Source: Hofstenia miamia
Taxonomy: Eukaryota; Xenacoelomorpha; Acoela
DNA length: 64,000 bases
Direction: 5' to 3'
NCBI GenBank assembly: GCA_004352715.1
Contig: SCFE01000063.1
Coordinates: 1,681,366-1,745,365 of the forward strand
A program made the position numbers and the translations under genes. The number at the start of each line of letters is the position of its first letter. Position 1 is the stretch's first letter. This document shows, piece by piece, positions 1 to 11,280 of the stretch. The notes beneath the pieces are model-generated. The model had not been told where the DNA came from and made no database searches. It saw only the letters and a program-made list of their open reading frames with translations.

Positions 1-681
1 ATGCGCAAAAATCGATTTGTTACATAATAGATACTCTAGTGGAAATAGGATTGCGAGCATAACGAGGAGGTTTGTTTTATAAATGGAATATTTAGATCCT
101 CGGTCAGTGGTTTTCATCAATTCGGTAAAAAATAATTTAACGAATATTAAGGCTTTCTCTAAACTCTTCTGGTCTTAAAGTTTGAATACATGCCTTTCGA
201 TACAATTATTAAAAATTTTTATAGAGAAAAATCGAATATAAAAATTTATACTGTTTGAATTCGATTATATAGCATGACTTTAAATTTTTTTCAATAAAAT
301 TGAAAAAAACTGAGGTTGGGATAATGAATTAAATTTTTTAGTTACTTCTAATACAGCAAGAAACATTCAGGCATTCTAGAACCACAATGATACTTCTGTG
401 GGAAACTATTTTCTAATTTATATTGACGTATAGAATTGCATTTTAGAAAAAATCGCACCTTAGTTAGCCACCACAGTGTCTAAAAATACATAATCCATTC
501 CAGTGGCATAAACATAAATGCACGGCGATTTACTACAAAGTTTGTTTCAAAACAATTATTTGTTTAGAGATTACACAGTAAGTTATGTACAACGTATACA
601 ATCATTCTGTATTTAAATGGTTTTGACATTTCAACTATTTGCTCGGTTTCAAGTAACCATACTCAAATCACTACACAGAAA
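1..681. other. Gene-free AT-rich DNA
   Basis: No open frame, RNA gene or recognisable repeat was seen. Confidence 0.5.
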
Positions 682-939
682 CAGAGGCGCTTTTCGGATT
701 TTTAAAACGGGGGTGGGGACTGACACCCATTTTTACAGAAAAAAATTGTAAACAAAAAGTTTTTTGAGCAAAAGTATATATTTACAAAAAATGCAATCGT
801 CTGTTTTTAGCAGTCAATCGATTGACACCTTGAATTAAAGTGAATTTTTTTCAATTTTTAAGGAAAGGAGAACATTTTAATTAAGTGTTGGCAGCTGCCC
901 CAAAAAGGAAGGGCGATCGTCCCCCTAAACGTGCCACTG
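682..939. mobile_element. hAT-type MITE with 8-bp TSD
   Basis: The 258-bp element starts CAGAGGCGCTTTTCGG, and its other end read inward is CAGTGGCACGTTTAGG. Terminal repeats beginning CAG and an 8-bp target duplication, cacagaaa (674-681) against cacagtaa (940-947), are hAT hallmarks. There is no coding capacity. Confidence 0.72.
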
Positions 940-947
940 CACAGTAA

Positions 948-2639
948 TGGAGTCTTGCTTATGATTTTATTTGTAATTATTGATATTTATCATTAAAAAC
1001 CACTACTATTCCTCTTAGGAGTTTAAAAAATGTATATTATTTCAACTTAAGCGCATTAACACAGTAAGTTGCGCATTATCATTCAACGAACTTATCATTT
1101 TTAACTTGCATGATTTTTTAATTTTTTTGAAGGTAAACAATATTCTTAACCGTAAGTTTACTTTTGGGATGTTTTAAGAACTGAACAATTTATCAGGTTT
1201 TCTTTGTACAAAGCAAAACCTGTAATTTAAATTTTCAGTTTTCTACAATGCTTTTGTACTTTGCTCTGAGTTACATTTGAAACCTTAGGCTGGGTGCACA
1301 CATCAGGGGAATATTGCGCAGAAATCGATTTAATTACAGTTGAGTGCTGCTCCCAAATATGTGCACGATCTTGTAAATGTTAAAACCATTTTTGGGATCG
1401 AATCGTAGTGGCATCCTTGCGTTGTTGATTATCAAAAAAATTTTCAAATAGATGATCGCTGAGCTCGATTTTCATCTGATAAATTTTGTCTTGTCTGTAA
1501 AATCCTATGAAATATAGCTATTCCGATGTTCATTTAGTGCCACCAGCATTGGCGTATTGACTAAAGAGCCAGGGATGGAGAATACTGAATTGCCAATTAT
1601 TATTTTCCCATCTGAAATTTCCCTGACGCGATAATGAAATTTTTACCATTTTGTTATTTCGTGTCTTTCGGCCTGATTATACTGATTAAAACATTCAAAT
1701 TCCAGTGACTTACTGTTGCAGATTTTTTATAAATTACAATCATTATAAGATAATCATTAGTTTTACAATGCACTAAAAAATTAGCAAAATTTGCCTTGAA
1801 TATTTTAGGAATTTCTTCAACTTTTTTTATCATTTTTTGAAAAAATTTATTAACTCACGAGTTAATAAGGATATCCAAAATTGGGAAGCACCGCGACCTC
1901 TTAGTTTGCATCCGGTGAGCCTTAATGGGAGTTGGGTTGTCTATCTACATAAGGAAATAGTTGAGGGTAATTGATGCTCTCAAAAACTTTAGATCTCTTG
2001 ATTACCTAAACATTAAATATCGAGAGAATTTAGGCCTTAAAAATTGGAATTGTCAATGAAAATTGATGTTTTCAAGCACTTCAGTCTAGCAATACCCTCT
2101 TTAAAAATGTTTACCATTACATGTGTTTAGCAATATGTGTCAATATCTGACGATTTCCAAATTTTCTAGGCTTGGAGTAATTTTTGAAAATGTGTGAAAA
2201 AGGATTTGTTCTTTTAAAAGGACACGAGGCAATGTAAAGTTGAAAAGACGAATAAATATTTAATGACTTCATGTAAACATTGTTTTTTAAAAAAAACAGG
2301 GAGCGGGGCTTCAGCTGTTTTGCCATTACTGAGCCTACTGACTAATTATAGTTACGCATATAAGTAACTTGCAATTGTATTAGGACAATATTTTTACCTT
2401 TCTATAATTAAGACATTTAAACTTATGTTGTTAACAGAGTCATGGAATTTTCCGTTTGAGGACAGTCCAAAAAATTGGAAATGATGAGCAATTGTAAAAT
2501 GCACTGAAAATCTAAAAACACATATTTGTGGATAGAATCAAGAGTTCCGAAAAAATAATGGAAATTAATTTTAATAATTTTCAATTGAAAAATGAATTAT
2601 ACCATTAATAGAAAAAATAAAAATCCATTATTCAAAAAT
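948..2639. other. Gene-free AT-rich DNA
   Basis: Short ORFs only. A minus-strand 69-codon frame at 2117-2326 has no recognised motif. Confidence 0.5.
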
Positions 2640-3010
2640 GGAAATTAATGGAAGTCTTTGACTAGGGCGATTGTATACCCTCTCAACAGTTTTTTCGTCC
2701 CATAGATTTTCGTTGAACTTGAGGAAAATTTGTTCTTCAAAATGAGTAGGCGACATGCTGTGGCGATAATCCGTGAGCCCAAATCCCGCCGCACTAAAGA
2801 ATCGTTCAACGATATTTTTTGGTCGAAAGAAGGAATTTGCAATCCATAGAATGGCTAAAATGAACTGTTTCTTCAGAATTATTTGAACCTAAAAAGTTCG
2901 CAAATGCGGGTAAAATGGTAAGGACGCCAGGAAATGTAAGGTTGGTTTTTTTAGAGTGGAAGAATAGGAAGAGTACCTTCGAAAGTTGGCTAAAGCATGA
3001 ATACAGCATT
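2640..3010 (-). pseudogene. hAT transposase C-terminal (dimerisation) remnant
   Basis: Minus-strand reading gives NIVERFFSAAGFGLTDYRHS followed by MSPTHFEEQIFLKFNENLWD and a stop at about 2636-2641. This is the conserved hATC dimerisation segment (ERxFSxAG, then LxxxNxxLW). Upstream sequence near 2840-3010 is partly readable in other frames, so the copy has frameshifts. The catalytic core was not recognised, and no terminal repeats were assigned. Confidence 0.75.
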
Positions 3011-4335
3011 TTGATATTGCTATCTTCAGATATGATTTTTTTAGCGGTTCCTTATAATATGAATAAACTCAATTCGCATTGAAGGGAGAAGAAACTTCAT
3101 AGAATAAAGAATTGTATCTGAGAGCTAGATTTTGACCCGATAGCGAACAAATGGTTTTTCCTGAAAAAAATTTTTACTGCAGAACCTAAATTCAACTGCC
3201 AGAGTGACAGTGATGGCCATTTTGAAAACATTTGTAGTAAGGTTTAGATAGAAATTTAAAAAATCTGCAAATACTGGTTTATTTCAGTAGATATATTTTG
3301 ATTTCAGCTTCTCAGAGGAGAGAAAGAAACATTTCAAAGATTAATCTTTCAATGAGATTGTGCTCCTTTTCACTGGAATTGCATGAAATATGACGTGTAG
3401 ACATCAACTCAATAGATTGTCAATGTATGAGGTAAAAACATTGTTTCTCACAAATAAGGTTGAATTGACTTCGCGGATGTACACTTACATAAAGTAACAC
3501 CAGTAATTCCCTTGTTACTTGCTGTAGAAACTAAGAAAGGTTGACATTTCAAATAATCAGACCTGAATTCAATCAAATCCTGTGATTGTTAAGATGATCG
3601 TAAGAAAGAAAAATATAATGCAATATACTTCGTTAATACTTAGCTCTCCAAAATACTCGGGTGGTTTGAAATTTTTTTTGGAATTTCAATATGAGGGGAT
3701 CCAAAAACCTGGAAAACTCTCCAAAAATAGCATTTTCACATATTTTTTTCGTAGGCCCTTAAATTCAGCCATCTCCCCCCCCCCAAAGGTCGCGCGAGGT
3801 CATATTTCACAAAAATGGCTGTAACTAACTCATTTCTTATCATAGAAAGGTGATATTGGTGTCAAAAGGTGCAGAATATGAAATGAATCATGCTTATTAG
3901 ATCTAGGAAAATGTAACTGTTATTTTATATTTCAAGTTCTAATTATAGATATTCAAAAAAAATGATTTATATTGATGACTGATATGGTTAATGTTTTGAA
4001 TTTATTTAAAAAATATAAGCACTTACCTTTTAATCCAAAGAAAGATAATTACTTGAGTTTGCCATGAGCAATCGAATTAGAGATGTAAAGTAGGATCTTC
4101 CCAAACTATATCTAGTGACATTTGTGATGCCTCTACAATTAGATAAGTTAAATAAATAATACTGATATGAAATATTTCCAGACATAGACGGCTTCGCTTA
4201 TCTTTTGATGAATTGTCACTTTGTGTCGTTCACCGGCCAATGACCTATAATAAAACTTGTGGATTTATGGACAATGTAATGAACTATTTCAACACCTGCT
4301 TAACGCCGCCTGTACAAGTACATCACTCCTTGAAT
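3011..4335. other. Gene-free DNA with one poly-C patch
   Basis: A run of C (around 3776-3786) followed by aaaggtcgcgcgaggtc looks like a DNA-transposon end, but no partner was found. Confidence 0.4.
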
Positions 4336-4540
4336 CAGTAGCGTTTATAATTTTTAAAGTGGGAGGTGAGGTGATACCCTTTTTAAGAAAAAATTTTTTT
4401 AACGAATAAATTGTTTAACACTAGAAAACTGATTTGAAAATTATACTAGAATGCCTAAATGTGTACAAATTTACACAACAAATGAAATAACTTAAACAAT
4501 TAAAAAAACCGTCCCCCTGTTTTAATTATTGATAAAAATA
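4336..4540. mobile_element. Diverged hAT-like MITE (probable)
   Basis: It begins CAGTAGCGTTTATAATTTTT followed by a G-rich patch (gtgggaggtgagg). It ends near gtccccctgttttaa, resembling the order of features in the 682-939 MITE (G-rich left, CCCC right). No clean TSD was found, so the boundaries are approximate. Confidence 0.35.
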
Positions 4541-4799
4541 GTGCAGCTTAACAAATAGATACATTTAAGGCCAATTGCTGCAATACATGCATCTAAACAA
4601 AACCATAAGCGTACGAGCTAGGGGCTCTGGGGCGGTAACCTCCAACATTGCGAAAACGCGGAAGTTGGGAAAAGTCCAATACATGTATTACATTTTGGGG
4701 AAAATTTTGCAATGTCGGGCGAAAAATGTATAACGAAACTTACGCACCTCCAAAAAATACAGCCCATGCGCCTTTAATAAAAACAAAGTAATTGTTTAT

Positions 4800-6455
4800 T
4801 TATCGACTGCAACAAGAATACACTTTATAAGCAAGAACTGCATACTTTTGGCTGATTTCTAAACATCGTCCACATTTGACTTTTAAACACTTTGAACACT
4901 TGACATTTCCAGAATTCTTGCATCTTGTAGTTGAACAATGCATTCGCTTGCTCAAAACATAATAACTAAGCTCTTCCGCCAGTTTGAATATGAAATCGCG
5001 TATACTTATTGTGTTTTCAGTAACCTTCCGATAAATAATCCATACAGTGATTGCGGCTTATCTAAATATTGTTGCAAAATATAGCAAATGGCAATCTTCC
5101 TGTTGAGGTTCGAGGTGAGTATAGTTTTATCATTTGATCTACCATGGACATCTAGATAATATCTAGATGTCCATGGATCTGTTGAGTCAACTCCAACTTT
5201 TGTCTGGTTATTAAGGCAGACAATTTCCGGTTTCTTTTTAGGAGTTTGTAGGATGAATGGATCCCTGTGCATAGTTGAGATCAGAAATACTAATTTTTTC
5301 ACTTTGCATTGATAAGCAACAATCAAACTACCAGATTCTCCATTGAAATAGAATCGACTATCATAAAGAGTTTGCTGTGTTCGCATTGATGCGCAAACCT
5401 CACGGCGGTTGTTTCTAAACGTACCAACAAGAAGTTGACTTAGCTCTAAGCGATTTTGCGAGACGTACCGTAGCCTGGCGAAAGATACTCTGATAGTTTT
5501 TCAACAACAAAATGTGAAGTTTTGGTTTGAGGATTGCCATCATTTTTCTCAAGGTAGTGTATGCAGTTGACTACATATTTGCTTTCAACCTCAACCAAAA
5601 TTTTACACCATATTTTTCTGGCTTGTTAGCCATGAAATTGATGAATTTGCAACGAGAGGCATTCGTTTCTCATTTACTGTCAACGCAAATTCGGGAGTAT
5701 ATTTGCTTGGCAATTTTGTACAAATTTGTCAAAAATATCGCACTTTGCTGCAAATGTATCACCATCCACTATTCTCCGGTTTCTATGGTGTTTATCAAAT
5801 CGTAAAATACGCGAAATTTATTCATATTTCGTTCTTGGCATTGCATCTTTTGCATTTGATACCAAATTTTTGGACCAGAATAATCGGAGTGGAATATTAC
5901 GGTTGAATAAGCCACGCAAATACTGCAGACCAATAAATTTTACTAAATCTTGCTTAGTGATCTGCTTTATGCATTTTTCATATTGACTTGAAAAAATGAC
6001 GATTTCATCCAACAAATTGTGGTCCACAAATTCAATCCAAGAATCCAAGATGAATGCCAATCGATTTCGGACAAATGATTTTACACCATGAGAAATTCGA
6101 ATTGTATTTTCATGCTGCTGTCTCCCAGTAGCACATTCTGTTACTATTTTCCAATTCGTACCATCACTGCTGTTTCCTCATCATTATTTACTGAATTGAG
6201 TCCTGCATCTTCTGTACCTAATGTTTAGATTAGATCTGGAAAAGGTCAACATAATTATAAAGCTTATTTTCCACGTTCTGATTCAATTGAGCTTATATCA
6301 ATATCATTACTGGTGGTATCACGATCATGATCTGTTTCTTGCAAAGTTTGACCGTCGTCATCTGAAGATAAATCTTCTCCTGAATCATTAGAAGGTAAAT
6401 TTTGGTACCATGCTGAACTTGCGTGTATTGCTGCTGTATGACCCGGTCGACTCAT
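4800..6455 (-). pseudogene. Decayed piggyBac transposase
   Basis: About 552 codons long, the usual piggyBac size, but broken across frames. From the N-terminus: an acidic Ser/Asp-rich start (6455-6264); FIGLQYLRGLFNRNIPLRLF (around 5900); DIFDKFVQNCQANILPN (around 5720); KIWCKILVEVESKYVVNCIH (around 5600); KPEIVCLNNQTKVGVDSTD (around 5200), which keeps the Asp of the N-x-TKxGVD block; and a C-terminal Cys-rich domain, CSTTRCKNSGNVKCSKC to CGRC, ending in TAA at 4800-4802. The block that normally carries TIDEQxxPFRGR is degenerate and contains stops. An odd perfect palindrome interrupts the domain after GVDSTD (5142-5176). TTAA-flanked terminal repeats were not identified. Confidence 0.82.
5142..5176. 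repeat. Perfect 16-bp inverted repeat with 3-nt loop inside the piggyBac relic
   Basis: ccatggacatctagat, then aat, then the exact reverse complement. It sits where the transposase should continue after GVDSTD and encodes a symmetrical, non-homologous peptide. Confidence 0.9.
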
Positions 6456-7236
6456 TTATTGCAGTAAAATAGTAAACTTAAACGAAATTAAATGCACGAT
6501 GAAAAATAGTAAGTTACAATACTTTGATACTACAAACTTAGTAAATTACAATAAAGAAAATGATTGTGAAAATCATTACACAAATCGGTGTTAGTAAAAA
6601 GCAGCATCAATGATATTTTTATTTCCGTGTTTCACAATGCATAGTTGCTGCGTTTTGCAATGACATTTTGACGGATGGCCTTGCCGAACCATCAAATTGA
6701 AAATTGTTACAAATAAGCACAGTGATGGTTGCCACTTTTTTTCCCCCAACAAAATGTCAAATCTTCCAAATTTATTTTTTAATACACTTGCACTCATTTT
6801 TCTAAGTTAAAACGGTCAATTAAATAATAAATTTGAAAGATTAGAGGTAAATTCGGACGGTTTGATATTTGGTTGGTTTAAAAAGTCCACTTGTTGTGAT
6901 TGGTCAATGAGCATTGATCACAAAAAGAGCTCGTGTGTAGATAACATGACCTGACAGACAACTAGTTTTGCTTGTGCTAAAAAAGTAACATTGAAAGGTG
7001 TAATTGATGGATAATTTTATTTGATTATTTAAGGAAAGATAACTTAACAACAATTGCAGTAATGGTCATTAATGCCTGCCTCCAAAATTAATTAATGGCA
7101 ATTAATTTTTGAACAGCCATGGACCCTTATTCGCATTGCACTGTTTTGAAATTTGTAAATAGTCGATTACTCATTGATGTAAGTAATATCAATTGTGGTT
7201 TTTTACCCTTTTTGTTATGTAAAATTAATGTTTTAG

Positions 7237-7430
7237 ACCCCCGATTATCGAATTACTTATTTATGAACAATGGCTCTCCTCTGCCAATGCTGACAATTGT
7301 GATATTATATCTAGTCAGCTGCCTTGGTGGTAAATCCGTGATGCAGAAGCGGGAGCCGATGTCTCTAAAAATTTTTATCCAGCTTTACAATCTAGTGATG
7401 GTGCTTATCAATGGATATCTCACTTGGGAG
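7237..7430 (+). CDS. ELOVL gene 1, first recognised coding exon
   Basis: The acceptor is ttttag just before the exon and the donor is gtatgg just after it. The exon encodes [17 protein letters not shown] through NGYLTWE, the ELOVL N-terminal region with the first membrane segment. It is 194 bp, entering in phase 1 and leaving in phase 0, as in gene 2. The same frame stays open upstream to an ATG at 7119, but the acceptor is conserved in gene 2 at the same codon, so I favour an upstream intron over an unspliced start. Confidence 0.85.
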
Positions 7431-10400
7431 GTATGGTTTTTTGTAATTCAAATATTTAATTTGCCTATACACGTGTAAACTATTAGCAATGAAGGGGCTT
7501 TAAATTCCCCATATGGTTGTTTACTATGTAGTAATTTTTGAAATCCAAAAGTAAATTTTCGGAAAGTATGTGCAGAAATAGTAATGGGGAAGAGTTAGAC
7601 CCAAGCTCGGGCGGCCCCGCGGGAATCGGACCGATTTATATCAACGCCAATTTGATCATTTTGTGTACATTTATGACTCTTCCTAAATACAGTTGCTTAA
7701 TTTTTCCAATTACTATATACGCTAATGTTAGGTATGCTAGAAATTTACAATGAAAAACTACAATGCGTTGGGATGAAAACCCTGAATTGAATTTATGTAG
7801 ATTAAAAAGAAGTAATCCGGTCTCATTGAACGCACTGCGCCTCTGACTTCAGGCGGCTTGGGTGGCCTATCTATATAAAAAACAGTGAAGGTTAGTAGTT
7901 GGATTCTGATTACTTGAACATTAGGAATGGAGAGAATTTAAATATTTAAAAAATTTTTTCAAGTACCTCAATCATAGTAATGAAGTTTAGCGCAAATTTT
8001 TAATAGTTGTGCCTATATGGAAAATCGGGTTGTCCTTAAAGGACATACAGTTCAAGACTAATATGTTAATGAACCAATTGCATATAAGCATGAACATCTA
8101 GATTTACAACATCTAGTTTTTCAATGATAGAAAGCAATCAAAAGTATTCATGCTAGTTCAGAAGAAGCTCTGTACCATAGGTGGGGCGGGTCAGTAAAAA
8201 CTCTCGATCTGACCTGCACAACTTTTTACCCTACCCAATCTGCAGGTCGATCAGATACGCTATCACCTATGTGACTACTGGCAGAGTAAGCAAATTGAGA
8301 AGTTACCCAAGCCTTATTACTACAAGATCTCAATAAATACTTTAAAGTATGGTGATTGTTTTGCTGCTCATATTTGGATTTTACAATTTTTTCAATGTTA
8401 AAAATGTGCCAATGGTGAAATACTTTTTTAGAAAAATTTTTTAAAATTGCAGGTTGGCGGAATACCTTGCCCCGATCCGACCTGACTCAATCTGCAGGTG
8501 GCCCTGAACTGATTCCACCTATGATCTAGAGGCGCCGTCAGCCGACTATTATTGGCGCCGCAAACCCGAAAAAGTTGTCGGCGGCGGCACATCCGGCTGA
8601 GCGACATCTATAGAACTAAATTAGAGTGTATAATATTCCATATAGAAACCTTATAAGGCCTACAGTCCTGTACAAATCGTATATGATGCAAGCAGTATTG
8701 TGAAACTATCTATCTGCAAAAAGGTTCATCGTGCGCTAACATGCAATCTGACTAATAAGACATAACCGTCACAACCTAATCAATATTTAACGTCACTACC
8801 ACATCAAAGACATTAAATGCGCTTTCCTTTTTATGACCATTTCGTTTGTTTCGGCATAGTTTTAATAGTTTTAATGATCAATCGGCTCAGCCGTCTAAAT
8901 TTTCCGGCGGCGGCTATTTCAGCGTTTGACAAGCGTTTAGGTAATACAGGAAAAATTGAATGAACAGCACTTTTTTTAAAAAATTGCCTTTTGCTTTTTT
9001 AAGTTGTCATCTACTTTTATTTATTGATAAATAAATAAAATTTTGTAATTACATAAATTTAATTGTTAACCCTAATCTCGCTTTTGTTACGTTTTCTTTA
9101 CAAACTAAAAATTGGATAAAATGTGGGTCAAAATTATTTTAAAAGATTCCACCTACTTGGTTTTGTATAGAAATGTGCATGAATATCACAGGTGAGTATA
9201 GTTTATATTATATTCATGCTTAAGTATACATGAGGCCTTGTAATATTGAGAATAATATGACTTGTGAAAATTATGCATTTCTTTAAACTAAAATAGATTT
9301 AGGTAGAGAATCTGTGTTATTCAATTAAATAAATGCGAGTTCATTAAGTAGGTAATATAGGTATGCAACAAACGGTCAGATATCGTGAAGGTGGGGTTCG
9401 CATACTGGATAAGAATATAATGATATAATATAAGCAAACTATAATAAATCATTCTCGTTTACCTCTTTTGAAACCATTATTCTGTTTGCAAATTTTAATC
9501 TTAAACTATTTTCATCCGAATAAATTTATATTTGCTACGGCAATATTACTCGCATCTATTTTTATATGATTTGAAATAACGGTGTTCTCATAGCTGCTTT
9601 TAAATTAGCTTACAATGCATTTAGCTTCTTCATTCGATTATTAATGACAAGTATGGGATGATTTGTCGTCCGCATGAAACCAAAGACTATTCGAATGTAC
9701 AACTAAGTTGGATGTTTTATGTTACTAAGTATATGGATTTTCTGGACACGGTTAGTTTCGTAATTACTTTCTAATTAACCTCCTCTTTAAACATTTAAAA
9801 TTACTCTTATTTCAATTTTTCAAGAAATTTATTTATGAAAATTAGACATGTGCGGATTTTCCGCGATACTTAATTGAGATTGCGATTCGTTGGGGTTTAA
9901 TCACAGTGGTATAATTGTGGAACTTTCAAAACCAAATTTGTGAGATTTTTATCTCAGTGGTTGAAGAGTGGCAAGGTCTCGTGCTGTGATGCCTATTGAT
10001 GTGGCTTGGTTAGGATGGGATGTAAGCTAGGAATTGCACATTGCAGTCCGTCCTTAAGCCCAAGCCCTACATGATTTGATGTGCGGTTGTGTAAGGAAAC
10101 AGTACTCATACATACCTAAGAAATATATCGATGGAGCCTGTCACATAAATATACTCTTTCAAATATTCGGAAATATTTTATTTCAATAAACGGATTAAAT
10201 TCTAAGGTTTATAACATGTGTCTAATTTTGGCTTGGCTTATCCTAATTCATATTATGTTTAGTATTTTTTCATTTTACGCAAAAGTTTCAGACAGGTATC
10301 ATTTCTGCATCTTTATCACCATGCATCCATGGTTGTCTACATGTGGCTTATAACTACGTACATTCCAGATTCAGGTATTAAACATTATAAATAGAATTAT

Positions 10401-11239
10401 ATGTGATTCGATGTTATCTAAGATCTGAAACCACTTTGCAAAAGTTAGTTACTTTTTCAAATTTACTCTCAAAAAAATTATACCTTCAAAAAGGAAAATT
10501 TCCCTAAACTATTAATTTCTAAACTGCATTTTTAAATATATTCAGTTTAAATTTTCATTTTGCACCTATAATTAAGAAACAATGAAAACAAAGCTTTTAG
10601 GTCCTTTTACTTAATGTGTACAAATGTATTTAAATACGTAACGAAAAAATTAAAATGTTTCAAACACCTATTGAAAAATACGAAAAATACGTTATTTTAA
10701 TCTAAGCGGCATACTTTTTATTTGCTGCTGTGTGCGATGTCTTTCTCGAAATTTGCCGGAATTGACAGGCTACAGAAGCACTTTACAATGCTTGTATTTG
10801 AAGCAGTCTGCCTCAAAACTTTGCACAATAACGTTCTCAAGAAATTTACTGGCAAATCGAGGCGACTGCAATTATTTTAGTTAGCTTGTTCGGCGTATAA
10901 CATGCTTCAGTCGACTTGGATGGTTTTATCTACAGAAACCAGTAATTGCTGCTCGCATGGACTTTAGACCGCTTTATTGTCTGAACATTACGCATAGGCT
11001 GAATGTAAAAGTTTTTTTGAAAAAATCGGATGTTTTATTGAAAATAGTTACAATTTTCACGCACTTCAGACTTAGAAATACTTTTTAACATAATTTTTTA
11101 GTATATTTATCAATAGATGTGTCCAAATATTTTCGAATTTCTCCATAGGCTTGGAGAAATGTTTTTGAAAATGTGGTTACACTAGCATGCTTATCGTTGA
11201 ATTGTTAAGTTTCTTTAGTTCGATTTAAATTTTTATGAG

Positions 11240-11280
<41 letters not shown>

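Noticed and set aside
5527-5986. Three overlapping plus-strand ORFs
   Set aside because: Antisense to the piggyBac relic; no motif of their own.
7119-7236. ATG at 7119 as the start codon of ELOVL gene 1 (open frame into the first exon)
   Set aside because: The acceptor just before DPRL is conserved in gene 2 at the same split codon, and the added 39 residues look like intron translation; kept only as an alternative.
7179-7236. A 58-bp mini-intron (gtaagt to ttttag) joining MDPYS... to the ELOVL exon
   Set aside because: 58 bp is not a multiple of three and the spliced product would shift out of the ELOVL frame.
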